This document shows, piece by piece, positions 1-8,232 of a DNA stretch of 44,499 bases. The DNA is from JBJFCE01 sp964437825. GTDB lineage: Bacteria > Bacillota > Clostridia > Lachnospirales > Lachnospiraceae. The position numbers and the translations under genes were made by a program. The number at the start of each line of letters is the position of its first letter. The stretch's first letter is position 1. The stretch is from positions 1-44,499 of the forward strand of contig CAYTIH010000018.1 in the NCBI GenBank assembly GCA_964437825.1. Reading direction: 5' to 3'. The notes under the pieces are model-generated. The model made no database searches, had not been told where the DNA came from, and saw nothing but the letters and a program-made list of their open reading frames with translations.

Positions 1-25
1 GTATCTGCATGGCCATTCGGCCGAT

Positions 26-45
26 ATCATGTCTGGCGACATGAT
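26..45. repeat. Hairpin, 8-bp perfect stem
   Basis: ATCATGTC and GACATGAT around a TGGC loop. First of at least five inverted repeats packed into the first 200 bases, downstream of the glycosyltransferase gene stop at 202-204. Confidence 0.6.
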
Positions 46-77
46 ACCATAATTAATTGCTCCGCAATCATGGTATC
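43..77. repeat. Nested hairpin
   Basis: Outer arms GATACCAT (43-50) and ATGGTATC (70-77) enclose inner arms ATTGC (56-60) and GCAAT (64-68). It shares bases with the 26-45 hairpin, so the two are mutually exclusive in part. GTATCTGCATG occurs at 1-11 and again at 73-83. Confidence 0.55.
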
Positions 78-93
78 TGCATGACTCACTCGC

Positions 94-133
94 AAGCCCG
101 CACCTTCGGGGCTTTATCGTCTGCTTCGCAGAC
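94..133. repeat. Two adjoining short GC-rich hairpins
   Basis: AAGCCC (94-99) with GGGCTT (109-114), then GTCTGC (119-124) with GCAGAC (128-133) around TTC. Part of the 1-201 hairpin cluster. Confidence 0.5.
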
Positions 134-149
134 TGCTTGCTCGTTAATA

Positions 150-198
150 GCGCAAGAAAAACAAATGCCGCTTCGCGTCGCTTGTTTTTCTTTTGCGC
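150..198. repeat. Long hairpin next to the glycosyltransferase stop
   Basis: GCGCAAGAAAAACAA (150-164) pairs with TTGTTTTTCTTTTGCGC (182-198, two extra T). It sits 4 bases past the stop codon of the glycosyltransferase gene. It lacks a U-run after the stem and so is not a standard terminator, though it may protect the 3-prime end. Confidence 0.6.
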
Positions 199-201
199 TC
201 A

Positions 202-2202
202 TTATATCACATAATCCGAATGGTCCAAAGAGAAATTTGGATTAAAATACGGATCCCCTTTTTCAAGAACCGCTTTCCACTTCTCCCTAAAGTGCTCTGC
301 CTCTTTATTATATCTGGCCGCTTTCTTTTCATCCGCCGCACGATCCACATCCGAACCGCGAGAAACGGATTCAAAATGAAACAGCTCCGCAAACGGCGTA
401 AACACATTCAGATATCCGAGTTCCCGCATCCGCAGACAGAAATCCACATCGTTTAACGCCACGGCAAAGCTCTCATCCAGTCCGCCGGCCCGATCGTACA
501 ACGCTTTTTTCACCATCAGGCAGGCCCCTGTCACGGCGCTGACATCCTGCGCATAGCAAAGCTTCCCCATATATCCCAGATTTTCCTTGTTAATCCGGTA
601 ATGACTATGTCCGGCCGTGCGGTGTGCTCCCATACCGATGACAATTCCGGCATGCTGTATCGTATAATCCTCATAATACAGCTTGGCGCCGACACACGCC
701 ACATCCTCCCGCTGCGCATACATCAGGAGTTCTTCCATCCAATTAATAGTAATAACCTGTGTATCGTTATTTAATAACAGTAAATACTCGCCGGAAGCAT
801 ATTTTGCGCCGAAATTATTGATTTTGGAATAATTAAACTCGCCTGTATAGGTTACAACCTGAATGTGATTTTTCGGGTATTTTTGAATTTCTTCGTAATA
901 ATCCCTGATTTCCTGCGTGGTACTGTTATTTTCCACCACGATAATTTCAAAATTTTCATATGTTGATTTTTCAAGAATGGATGTAATACAGCGCCGCAGA
1001 TCCTCTGCATGATCCTTGTTCGGAATGATAATGGATACAAGCGGATGTGCCGTCAGCGCGTACTTAATTCGGAAAATCGTCTCAAATGCACGGGTGGATA
1101 CAATTTCAAAATCCCGGAAGCCATGCGTCGTCAGATGGTCCGCCACGGCTCCTCTGGCAGCCTCAATGGCATAGGTCTTGGCGCTGATATCCGAAGCCAC
1201 GCTGTCCTTATGAGAACGCCAATAATATAAAAGCCTGGGTACATGCACCACATGCTTTGCACGGTCCGTCAGCCGCAGGATCATATCATGGTCCTGGCTT
1301 CCGTCGAATTTCGAACGAAACAGCTCGGTTCCCGTAAGAAGTTGTCTAGCGAACACGCTGAAATGGCAGATATAATTATTCGCCCGAAGCGTGTCCACCG
1401 CATAATCCGATTTAAAATGCAGCGTAATCATCTTATTTACATTCCCGTTACGGAAGGTAGCTTCATCGCAATAGATATAATCCGCATCCTGCTCACAGAT
1501 CACCTTCATATATTCATATAGCGCACAGGGATGCAGAATATCATCATGATCGAATAACCCGATATAGTTTCCTGTCGCCATCTTGTAGCATTCATTCGTG
1601 TTACCGGAAATACCTTCATTTTTGGCAAGCTTCTGATAACGAATCCTTGCATCCTTCGCTGCATATTCCTGACAGATTTTTCCTACATATGCATGCTCCG
1701 CATCCGAGCCGTCCGCAAGGCACAGCTCCCAGCCGTCATAGGTCTGCCAGAGTACGGACTCAATCATCTCCCGCAAAAACTTCTCCGGCGTATTCCACAG
1801 GGGCACCAGAATCGAGAAAGTAACCTGCTTCGGAAATTGATGCGCACGCATTTCCTGCGTCTGCTCCTCAGTCGGAAAGCTTTTCGTTCCGTATCTGGCA
1901 ATCGCCTTTTTCTCCCTGATTTTATTACGTATTTTTCTCATAAGTCCCTTGGGATTTCCATAGCGGACAATCCTGTCCTTGGTACGGATGATGACATGAA
2001 TCAAACCTCTGACCGGAAAGGTCAGCTTCCAAAGGGGATTATTTTTGATATGATCCAGTTTTCTCTGAAGCTCATCCGCCCTTGCCTGCTCATCCGCAAG
2101 CCTTCCTGCGAGCTTTTCATTCTTCTGTTTTTCTTTCTCATACGCCGCCTGATAATAGGCCAGCAGATCCTCTTGTTTTTCCGTATCGAGCTTATTATTC
2201 AC
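202..2202 (-). CDS. Two-domain family-2 glycosyltransferase with N-terminal coiled coil
   Basis: Probably adds two sugars (rhamnose is likely given rmlABC) to a lipid-linked glycan at the cytoplasmic membrane face. I place the start at GTG 2202, because GGAGG lies at 2209-2213 with a 6-base spacer; the longer frame from ATG 2241 has no ribosome site and runs toward a hairpin. From that start (666 aa): a charged coiled-coil stretch at about 10-55, a short NNPLWKLTFPVR motif often seen before such domains, a first GT-A domain from SILVPLWN (about 130) with DHDD near 218-221, and a second GT-A domain from VSIIIPNKD (about 389) with LLNND near 478-480 and a C-terminal half like WbbL-type rhamnosyltransferases (ALNDVDFCLR). 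It is the last gene of block A and is flanked on both sides by inverted-repeat clusters. Sugar specificity is not visible. Confident in family, less in substrate. Confidence 0.9.
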   Translation of the reverse strand: MNNKLDTEKQEDLLAYYQAAYEKEKQKNEKLAGRLADEQARADELQRKLDHIKNNPLWKLTFPVRGLIHVIIRTKDRIVRYGNPKGLMRKIRNKIREKKAIARYGTKSFPTEEQTQEMRAHQFPKQVTFSILVPLWNTPEKFLREMIESVLWQTYDGWELCLADGSDAEHAYVGKICQEYAAKDARIRYQKLAKNEGISGNTNECYKMATGNYIGLFDHDDILHPCALYEYMKVICEQDADYIYCDEATFRNGNVNKMITLHFKSDYAVDTLRANNYICHFSVFARQLLTGTELFRSKFDGSQDHDMILRLTDRAKHVVHVPRLLYYWRSHKDSVASDISAKTYAIEAARGAVADHLTTHGFRDFEIVSTRAFETIFRIKYALTAHPLVSIIIPNKDHAEDLRRCITSILEKSTYENFEIIVVENNSTTQEIRDYYEEIQKYPKNHIQVVTYTGEFNYSKINNFGAKYASGEYLLLLNNDTQVITINWMEELLMYAQREDVACVGAKLYYEDYTIQHAGIVIGMGAHRTAGHSHYRINKENLGYMGKLCYAQDVSAVTGACLMVKKALYDRAGGLDESFAVALNDVDFCLRMRELGYLNVFTPFAELFHFESVSRGSDVDRAADEKKAARYNKEAEHFREKWKAVLEKGDPYFNPNFSLDHSDYVI

Positions 2203-2242
2203 ACTAATCCTCCACGTCAGAGCAGCCTGCTGCGATGACACG

Positions 2243-2458
2243 CGCCGGAAATTTCAGATTTCCGGCGGCGATCAGGCAATTTGAGGCTCTGACTCAAATT
2301 ACGGATTGAAAAATCAGCGCATCAGCGTGATTTTTCAATCTAATCCCCATTTCTGAGCGACTTGTTGCGAAGATGCAAAATCTTACCAAAGTAAGATTAC
2401 AAATATCTAATTTGCGTCTGCCATCAAAGCTATTTGTTTTCGCTCAAAAACAAATAGC
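2243..2458. repeat. Array of five perfect inverted repeats
   Basis: The 275-base gap between the two glycosyltransferase genes holds five perfect stem-loops in a row: 2243-2267 (10-bp stem, 5-base loop), 2278-2300 (8-bp, 7-base), 2304-2340 (13-bp, 11-base), 2379-2398 (8-bp, 4-base), 2429-2458 (12-bp, 6-base). A smaller AGCAG/CTGCT palindrome lies at 2221-2231. The arms are unrelated in sequence from one stem to the next. No gene was found here. On the minus strand this is the leader of the last glycosyltransferase gene. Confidence 0.75.
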
Positions 2459-2477
2459 CGCTTCATGCCGCGGTTCC

Positions 2478-4577
2478 TTACTCTGCCGTAAGAACCTCTC
2501 CGGTATTTTTCAGCAGCTTCTGTCTGGAACACAAATCCTTCATAAAAACATACACCTGATAGCTTCCCTTCGAAAGCTCTGACTGCCTGATCCTGGCAAG
2601 AAAGCCCGACAGCTCCACATGCCTTTGATCCGGCAGAATCTGTTCCACATCAGGACGCCAATACCTGCTGACCTCGGCTTCCAGCCATATCCCGCTGCCT
2701 TCTTCATATAACAGCAGGCTCATTTCATAACGGCAATTATCCTGATTCAGGACATACGCCCATCCTGATATGTTATAAGTGCTCTCCTGATCCCGAAGCT
2801 CCAGCGCCTCCACCTTACAACAGTGCTCCACTGTTACAAACACACTGTCATTATACCACTCCGGCTGTATTTCAGGCTGAATCTGCCTGACATCGGTAAC
2901 ATAATCCTCTTTTTCATAATCAAAATGATAATTTACAATATAATCAACTGCATTTCCCAGCAGATTCGGACTGTAAAAAGGGTCCCTGCCCAGGAAATCA
3001 GGATGCTTTTCATACAGCCGATCCCGCTCCGACATCATACGCTTTCTTTTTTCTTCTGAAAGCAAATCATTGCCGCGGCTGAGGGACTCATAATGATAGA
3101 GAATCACGTCACTCCGTATCACATGATACAGCCCCTGCTGCACTAATGTAAAACAGAAATCCACATCATTGAACGCCACCCGGATATTCTCATCAAAACC
3201 GCCTGCGCGATTATAGATTTCCTTCGAAACCAAAAGGCATGCGGCCGTCACTCCGATATAATTGTAGTTCATCCTGTTTCTGCCGTAATAATAGCTGAAA
3301 GAGTCCGTCTTTTCCTGCAGCTTATGCGCCGGACCCACAGCAAGATTGGTCACTCCGGTATGCTGAATCAAATCCGACTGAGGATATAAAAGCTTCGCCC
3401 CGACCGCTCCCACATGCGGAAGCTGCGCCTGTCCCAGCATTCGAATCAGCCAGTCATCCTGCAGAACCTCACAATCGTCATTCAGCAGCAGTATATAGGA
3501 ACCCGCCGCCTGACTGACTCCGTAATTTACCATAGCGGAAAAATTAAATTCCATCGGCTGATAAAAATAATGAAAGGTAAGCCGCTCTGCTAAATTCATC
3601 AGCCTTGTTCTGGCCGCTCCCGAGCTTCCGTTATCCACCACCAGAATTTCATACTCCGTATAAGCGCTGTGGGCTCTGATGGAGCTTAAGCACCGCTCCA
3701 GAACATCCACGTTATCCTTACTGGGTATCACGATGGAAACAAGCGGAAGCTTTCCGGAACGTTCCGGTTTAATCTCATACAAAAGCTGTCTGACTCCTGC
3801 TGCGTCCGGCTCGATCCTCGCCGGATATCCCCACCTTTTGGCAGCATCCAAACGGATCTTGTCAAACCGCTCCTGATTCACAGAAAGGCGCTGATGCCAA
3901 GGCATATTTTCATCCGCTGTAATCTTCCTTGGATGATCCCGGTCGTAGGCATCCTTTTCAAGCCGCTCATAAGCAGCCAGCTCCTCCGCCGTAATACGGT
4001 TATGATACAGTACCTCCGGCAGATGAACAATTGATCCCCCATCCTGTGCGCATTTTAACAAAAAGTCATAGATCCTGACATCGCTGTCTGCCTGCTGCGT
4101 CCACTCCACATTTTCATACTTCTGCCTGCGCAGTGCAAAAAAATGGCCAAAATACTGAAAGGACATCAGTGTATCCGGCGAAAAGCAGGGCTTCATCCAT
4201 GGCGCAATCCTGCGGGAGCCGCACTGATAATCCTCATCCGCGTAGATCAAATCCGCTTCCTTATGCTCGTCAAAATAGCATTCCATCAGGGAAAGCGCAC
4301 GCTCATCCAGGCTCCCCGCCCTTACATCCGCAAATACCACAATTTCGGATTTCCACCTTTGAAGGGGGTATCCGCTCCCGATTTCATCATAGGAAACCAC
4401 TTTCATTTTTTCTGTTTCCCCGAATTCTGCTGTGACTGCGCCTGCGGCATACGCGCTTTCATGCACTTCGATCCACCTTGCATAGCGGTCCTGAAAAAAA
4501 GGAAGTAATTCCTCGTGTTTTTTTGCGCACTGTTCTATTTTGATATCCTGAATTTTCTTTTTTACATAATCCAGCAT
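2478..4577 (-). CDS. Family-2 glycosyltransferase with degenerate N-terminal GT half and C-terminal beta domain
   Basis: Predicted cytoplasmic or membrane-peripheral glycosyltransferase of 699 aa. Residues about 75-195 look like the second half of a GT-A fold (YADEDY near 112-117, then a KPCFSPD segment) but lack the usual nucleotide-binding opening, so this half may be inactive or structural. A complete GT-A domain runs from LVSIVIPSKD (about 279) through LLLNDD (about 363-368) to FNDVDFC, again of rhamnosyltransferase type. Residues about 590-699 form a separate beta-rich domain with an ISGWAYVLN motif, possibly a glycan-binding module. The start ATG 4577 follows an AGGTAAGGG ribosome site. 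It lies 12 bases after the kinase-methyltransferase gene; 275 bases rich in hairpins separate it from the next glycosyltransferase. Confidence 0.9.
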   Translation of the reverse strand: MLDYVKKKIQDIKIEQCAKKHEELLPFFQDRYARWIEVHESAYAAGAVTAEFGETEKMKVVSYDEIGSGYPLQRWKSEIVVFADVRAGSLDERALSLMECYFDEHKEADLIYADEDYQCGSRRIAPWMKPCFSPDTLMSFQYFGHFFALRRQKYENVEWTQQADSDVRIYDFLLKCAQDGGSIVHLPEVLYHNRITAEELAAYERLEKDAYDRDHPRKITADENMPWHQRLSVNQERFDKIRLDAAKRWGYPARIEPDAAGVRQLLYEIKPERSGKLPLVSIVIPSKDNVDVLERCLSSIRAHSAYTEYEILVVDNGSSGAARTRLMNLAERLTFHYFYQPMEFNFSAMVNYGVSQAAGSYILLLNDDCEVLQDDWLIRMLGQAQLPHVGAVGAKLLYPQSDLIQHTGVTNLAVGPAHKLQEKTDSFSYYYGRNRMNYNYIGVTAACLLVSKEIYNRAGGFDENIRVAFNDVDFCFTLVQQGLYHVIRSDVILYHYESLSRGNDLLSEEKRKRMMSERDRLYEKHPDFLGRDPFYSPNLLGNAVDYIVNYHFDYEKEDYVTDVRQIQPEIQPEWYNDSVFVTVEHCCKVEALELRDQESTYNISGWAYVLNQDNCRYEMSLLLYEEGSGIWLEAEVSRYWRPDVEQILPDQRHVELSGFLARIRQSELSKGSYQVYVFMKDLCSRQKLLKNTGEVLTAE

Positions 4578-4589
4578 AACACCCTTACC

Positions 4590-6755
4590 TCAGTCATTCT
4601 TTCTTCTGAACAAAAGCCTCCTTCCGGCATTTCCTTCAGGCTGCTTAGGCGGCTCCTGCTGTGCGCCGCACAGGGAAGCAGCCGCCTCCATACAAAGCCA
4701 CTGCACATCGGCTGTAAACATCAGCTCATTTTTCTCATTTAGTCCGGTTCCCGATAAATCCACCGTCAGATTGGGGTCCTGCGTAGCAAACACAAGCGTT
4801 CCGCCGGGTGCCGCAAAGCCGTTGTTTTCCACCGCGCCGTCCGGCAGCGGACTTCCGTTTACGGTTATTTCCATATGATACAGCATACACGGCTCCATGG
4901 CAGGATCCAGGCGAAGGCGTTTGTCCGCTCCCGAAAACAGAATTCTCAACTTGATTTGATGCTCCTGTACGTAAGCCCGCGGATAAAATCGGGAATGTTC
5001 CTCGGAAAATCCCTCTCCCTGATCCTCATACAACTGAAAACGCCTTGTAAGCTCCTCCGGCTGCTGCTTTTTCACAAATTGCTCCGGCTCCAGCACCGGC
5101 TGACCCATCTGATCATACAGCTCATACATGGACTCCCTGATCCCCGTTACCTCACGCTGGAACGCGCATTCTTCCTTTTGAAGGCGCTCAAGCTCCTCCG
5201 GATAGATGCCGTAATTCTGCGCAATCCCCTGATCAAACAGCCATCTTCTGCGTATTTCAGGGCCCGTCATATAGACAAATAGCGCTCTTTTGGCGGTATC
5301 CGCACCGCTCATCGCCCTTTGCAGGGTCCATTCATAGTCAATCAGAGTCCACGTATCCGTGACATCATTTATCATAATATTGGAAAAAATCAAATCATAA
5401 TCGCAGACTTCCATGTCCTGATGATAATCCGCAAGCATTTGATAGCGCTTGAGGAGCGCCTCAAAGCCCGCCCTGTCGTTTCCGTACAGGCATTCATCCA
5501 GCATTTCCTCCAGCGTTTTGCCATGAAGAAACTCAAAACAAACACAGTCCGCCCGTTCCTCACACCGGTTGATTTCCAGCGGACAGCCCTCATACTTTTT
5601 CTTTAACAGCTCATATTTCTCTCTGAGACTGCGGATATGCCCGGCCGCCTGCGGCAGATCAGGACGCTTTTCCACATAGAGACAGTCTGCTTCAGATACG
5701 GATGACGCCGTCCTTTTTTCCCCCTCCGGCAATTCCGCCTGTGAAAAAGCGTTCCCGGCATCCTCACTGCAAATAAGCGTACAGACGGCATACTCCGGCT
5801 TCCTGTCATTGGAAAACTTCGCGTAAATCTGCTCCGGCCGGTTTCCGATCACAACCAGAAACGAATTTGCAAATTCCTGAAACATTCCGTCACGGATCAG
5901 GCCGTCATAAACATTTTTTTCGTCAAATAACAGCATCCGTTCTCTGTCAAAATTCCGCAGGTTATTTGTCAGCTCCCCCACTCTCGGCAGATACTCGTCC
6001 GAATAAACCGCGGTCATAAATTTATAATCCGGATAGGGATAATAAAAATGATAATTGTCGATCCCGCAGTCCCGCATAATCCGAATCAGGCCGTTTCTGC
6101 TGAATGTCCTGACTCCGCCTCCCGACGGATAATCCTCGATACCGGTAAAATATTCCCCTACATGGTCCTCTCTGCAGCCGGCAAAATATTTCAGCCCGTA
6201 TCGGTTCTCAATAGCAATGACAATCCGCCCCGCTTCTGCGCAGTGCTTTTTGATGATTTTCATAAAATCATGATAGGGCGCATCACTTCCCATGTATCCC
6301 TGCGCATATTCAAACACGCCGATCAAAAACACATAATCATAATCCGTATCCAATGTCGGCTCTATATCCTTAAAGTTTCCGATTTTAATCGTAATATTGT
6401 CACAGTCCTGATGGCGGTAAGCATTGATCATGCTTCTCTTTTGGGAAAGATCAATGCAAGTCACGCTGCCCGCTCTTGCGGCCAGCGCACCCGTAACGGC
6501 TCCGCAGCCCGCGCCGATCTCCAGCACCTTCATGGTCTTGTCAACCGGAAGCCAGCTTACGATATTTTCCCTGAAATGCGACAGATGATACAGCACAGGC
6601 CAGCTGCGGCTTTCCTCAATGATGCGCTGATATTCCGGCTGCGGATATTCCTTTACGATGGACAACAGCGTATCCTCGATCTCCCCGTCGCAATACAGAT
6701 CCTCACCCGGATAAAAGGTATCCTCCAAAATCACTTTTCCTATCTGCTCTGCCAT
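4590..6755 (-). CDS. Methyltransferase-kinase fusion, WbdD-like glycan chain terminator candidate
   Basis: A 721-aa soluble protein. Residues about 50-250 are a class I SAM methyltransferase: motif I is EIGAGCGAVTG at 79-89, followed by the acidic residue in CIDLS at 100-104. Residues about 310-480 resemble a small-molecule or sugar kinase of the protein-kinase-like fold: a catalytic-loop pattern D-x-x-x-x-S-N within DYDLIFSN (452-459) and a metal-binding Asp in LIDYEW (471-476). A predicted helical stretch (about 500-580) and a beta-rich tail follow. The order methyltransferase, kinase, helical region matches WbdD, which caps the E. coli O9a chain by phosphorylation and methylation. The neighbouring Wzt-type ATPase with a C-terminal extension supports this. 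ATG 6755 follows AAAGGAG. The kinase assignment is by motif only. Confidence 0.8.
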   Translation of the reverse strand: MAEQIGKVILEDTFYPGEDLYCDGEIEDTLLSIVKEYPQPEYQRIIEESRSWPVLYHLSHFRENIVSWLPVDKTMKVLEIGAGCGAVTGALAARAGSVTCIDLSQKRSMINAYRHQDCDNITIKIGNFKDIEPTLDTDYDYVFLIGVFEYAQGYMGSDAPYHDFMKIIKKHCAEAGRIVIAIENRYGLKYFAGCREDHVGEYFTGIEDYPSGGGVRTFSRNGLIRIMRDCGIDNYHFYYPYPDYKFMTAVYSDEYLPRVGELTNNLRNFDRERMLLFDEKNVYDGLIRDGMFQEFANSFLVVIGNRPEQIYAKFSNDRKPEYAVCTLICSEDAGNAFSQAELPEGEKRTASSVSEADCLYVEKRPDLPQAAGHIRSLREKYELLKKKYEGCPLEINRCEERADCVCFEFLHGKTLEEMLDECLYGNDRAGFEALLKRYQMLADYHQDMEVCDYDLIFSNIMINDVTDTWTLIDYEWTLQRAMSGADTAKRALFVYMTGPEIRRRWLFDQGIAQNYGIYPEELERLQKEECAFQREVTGIRESMYELYDQMGQPVLEPEQFVKKQQPEELTRRFQLYEDQGEGFSEEHSRFYPRAYVQEHQIKLRILFSGADKRLRLDPAMEPCMLYHMEITVNGSPLPDGAVENNGFAAPGGTLVFATQDPNLTVDLSGTGLNEKNELMFTADVQWLCMEAAASLCGAQQEPPKQPEGNAGRRLLFRRKND

Positions 6756-6765
6756 AACAGCTCCT

Positions 6766-8151
6766 TTATACCGACTTTTCTAAATTTCCCGATGCATCCG
6801 CAGGCTCCGAAATTCCGCCCGGTATCCTGTCCGTATTCCCCGGCGCGGGATCCGAATCCCCTGACGTATGATCTAATATCGTAATCTTTGAATCCATATC
6901 ATAAAATCCCACAGTATTCTTGTCGGAAATCACGGTAATATTCAGCACATCATACAGTCTGTGATATACCTGAAAGTCATCGTTCTCATAACCGGTAATC
7001 CCCAGGGACAGCAAATAATCGCCGCCCTGCATGGACATTTTCTGCTTAAAAATAATTTCCTTCTTTTCCCCTTGCTTTACGGGCTCCAAAAATGATTTCT
7101 CAAACATCGTATTGGTGCCCGTAATCTCCGTTCCCTTAATATTCTTAAAAGAAAAAGCAAAGATCGGCGCCGGAAGATCTTCATAAAATTCCGCCGTCAT
7201 ATGAATGGAGAATTCGGTTCCCTTAATCACGGCCGTGCTTCTCTTTCCATGCTCGTCCAGAATATAAAAATCCGTGATCTCGGCCTGCTTTGTGCCATAT
7301 TCCAGCAGCTCCGGATTTTCTCCGGCGGACACGGTTTCCTCCGCCTTATCCTCACTCATTTCATACTGCCCGACCAGTACGCGCTTATAGTCGTCAATCA
7401 TCTGCTTGGGACTTCCCTCTCCAAGCTTCTTTCCGCGGTCCAGCAAAACCACCCTGTCGCAATATTTGGCAATGCTGCTTAAATCATGGCTGACAAACAG
7501 GATTGTCTTGCCCTGCTTTTTAAATTCCTCAAATTTATGATAGCATTTGGACTGAAAAAAAACATCCCCGACAGACAGCGCTTCATCCACGATCAGGATT
7601 TCCGGATCAATATTAATCGCTACAGCAAATGCCAGACGCACAAACATACCGGAGGAATAGGTCTTAACCGGCTGATTGACAAAATCTCCGATATCGGCGA
7701 ATTCCAGAATGTCCGGAATGCGCTTTTCGATTTCTTCATTGGAAAAACCCATCATGGTACCGTTTAAATAAATATTCTCCATACCGGAGTATTCCATATT
7801 GAAGCCGGCGCCAAGCTCAAGCAGCGCCGAAATTCTTCCGTTCACCGTCACGCTGCCGCCCGTCGGATTCAAAACGCCCGTTATGATTTTCAGAATCGTA
7901 GATTTCCCGGAACCGTTGGTTCCGATAATCCCCACTGTTTCGCCCTGATAGATTTTCAAATCCACGCCGTTTAACGCAAAGTGCTCCCTGTGAAGCTTCT
8001 TCCTGGTCAGTCCCAGTGCTTCCTTCATGCGATCCCTGTTTCTGTCATAGAGCTTGTATACCTTGGTGACATGATCCACGCAGACCGCAATCTTACGCTC
8101 CGCAGCGCTTGTATCCACCGGTTCATTGTTTAAGTTTACAACATTTCCCAT
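6766..8151 (-). CDS. wzt: Polysaccharide ABC exporter ATPase, Wzt/TagH type with C-terminal domain
   Basis: ATP-binding subunit of a polysaccharide exporter, paired with the permease at 18778-19785. In 461 aa it shows Walker A GTNGSGKST (77-85), signature YSSGM, Walker B ILIVDEAL and the H-loop in FVSHD. Residues from about 285 form a beta-rich extension (ITDFYILDE, then IKGTEITGTN) that matches the position and style of the Wzt C-terminal carbohydrate-binding domain, which in E. coli O9a recognises the capped chain end. Start ATG 8151 follows AAAGGG. The gene is separated from its permease by about 10.6 kb, which is unusual since the two are normally adjacent. Its 3-prime neighbour is the WbdD-like gene, 10 bases away. 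Confidence 0.93.
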   Translation of the reverse strand: MGNVVNLNNEPVDTSAAERKIAVCVDHVTKVYKLYDRNRDRMKEALGLTRKKLHREHFALNGVDLKIYQGETVGIIGTNGSGKSTILKIITGVLNPTGGSVTVNGRISALLELGAGFNMEYSGMENIYLNGTMMGFSNEEIEKRIPDILEFADIGDFVNQPVKTYSSGMFVRLAFAVAINIDPEILIVDEALSVGDVFFQSKCYHKFEEFKKQGKTILFVSHDLSSIAKYCDRVVLLDRGKKLGEGSPKQMIDDYKRVLVGQYEMSEDKAEETVSAGENPELLEYGTKQAEITDFYILDEHGKRSTAVIKGTEFSIHMTAEFYEDLPAPIFAFSFKNIKGTEITGTNTMFEKSFLEPVKQGEKKEIIFKQKMSMQGGDYLLSLGITGYENDDFQVYHRLYDVLNITVISDKNTVGFYDMDSKITILDHTSGDSDPAPGNTDRIPGGISEPADASGNLEKSV

Positions 8152-8164
8152 TTTTGTTTTCCCT

Positions 8165-8218
8165 TTATAATACGTTAAAATAACTCAGAAGCAGCAGTCC
8201 CGTCATGATCACCGGCAT
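8165..8218 (-). pseudogene. Possible remnant of a membrane-protein gene end
   Basis: The 81 bases between aepY and the ATPase gene hold a 17-codon open frame from ATG 8218 to TAA 8165-8167. It reads as a hydrophobic segment (GLLLLSYF) like the last transmembrane helix of a membrane protein. No ribosome site precedes it, and the frame stays open upstream into the end of aepY. Its stop sits at a natural distance before the ATPase ribosome site. It could be the tail of a gene lost when the phosphonate cassette entered, or chance. Confidence 0.25.
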
Positions 8219-8232
8219 AATGTTGATTTCAG

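Noticed and set aside
150..198. Reading the long hairpin as a standard intrinsic terminator of block A
   Set aside because: No U-run follows the stem on the minus strand, and the stem itself is A/T-rich at its inner side; kept as an inverted repeat only.
6048..6884. A 278-codon plus-strand open frame opposite the methyltransferase-kinase gene
   Set aside because: It lies wholly antisense to a well-supported gene, shows no domain, and has no convincing ribosome site.
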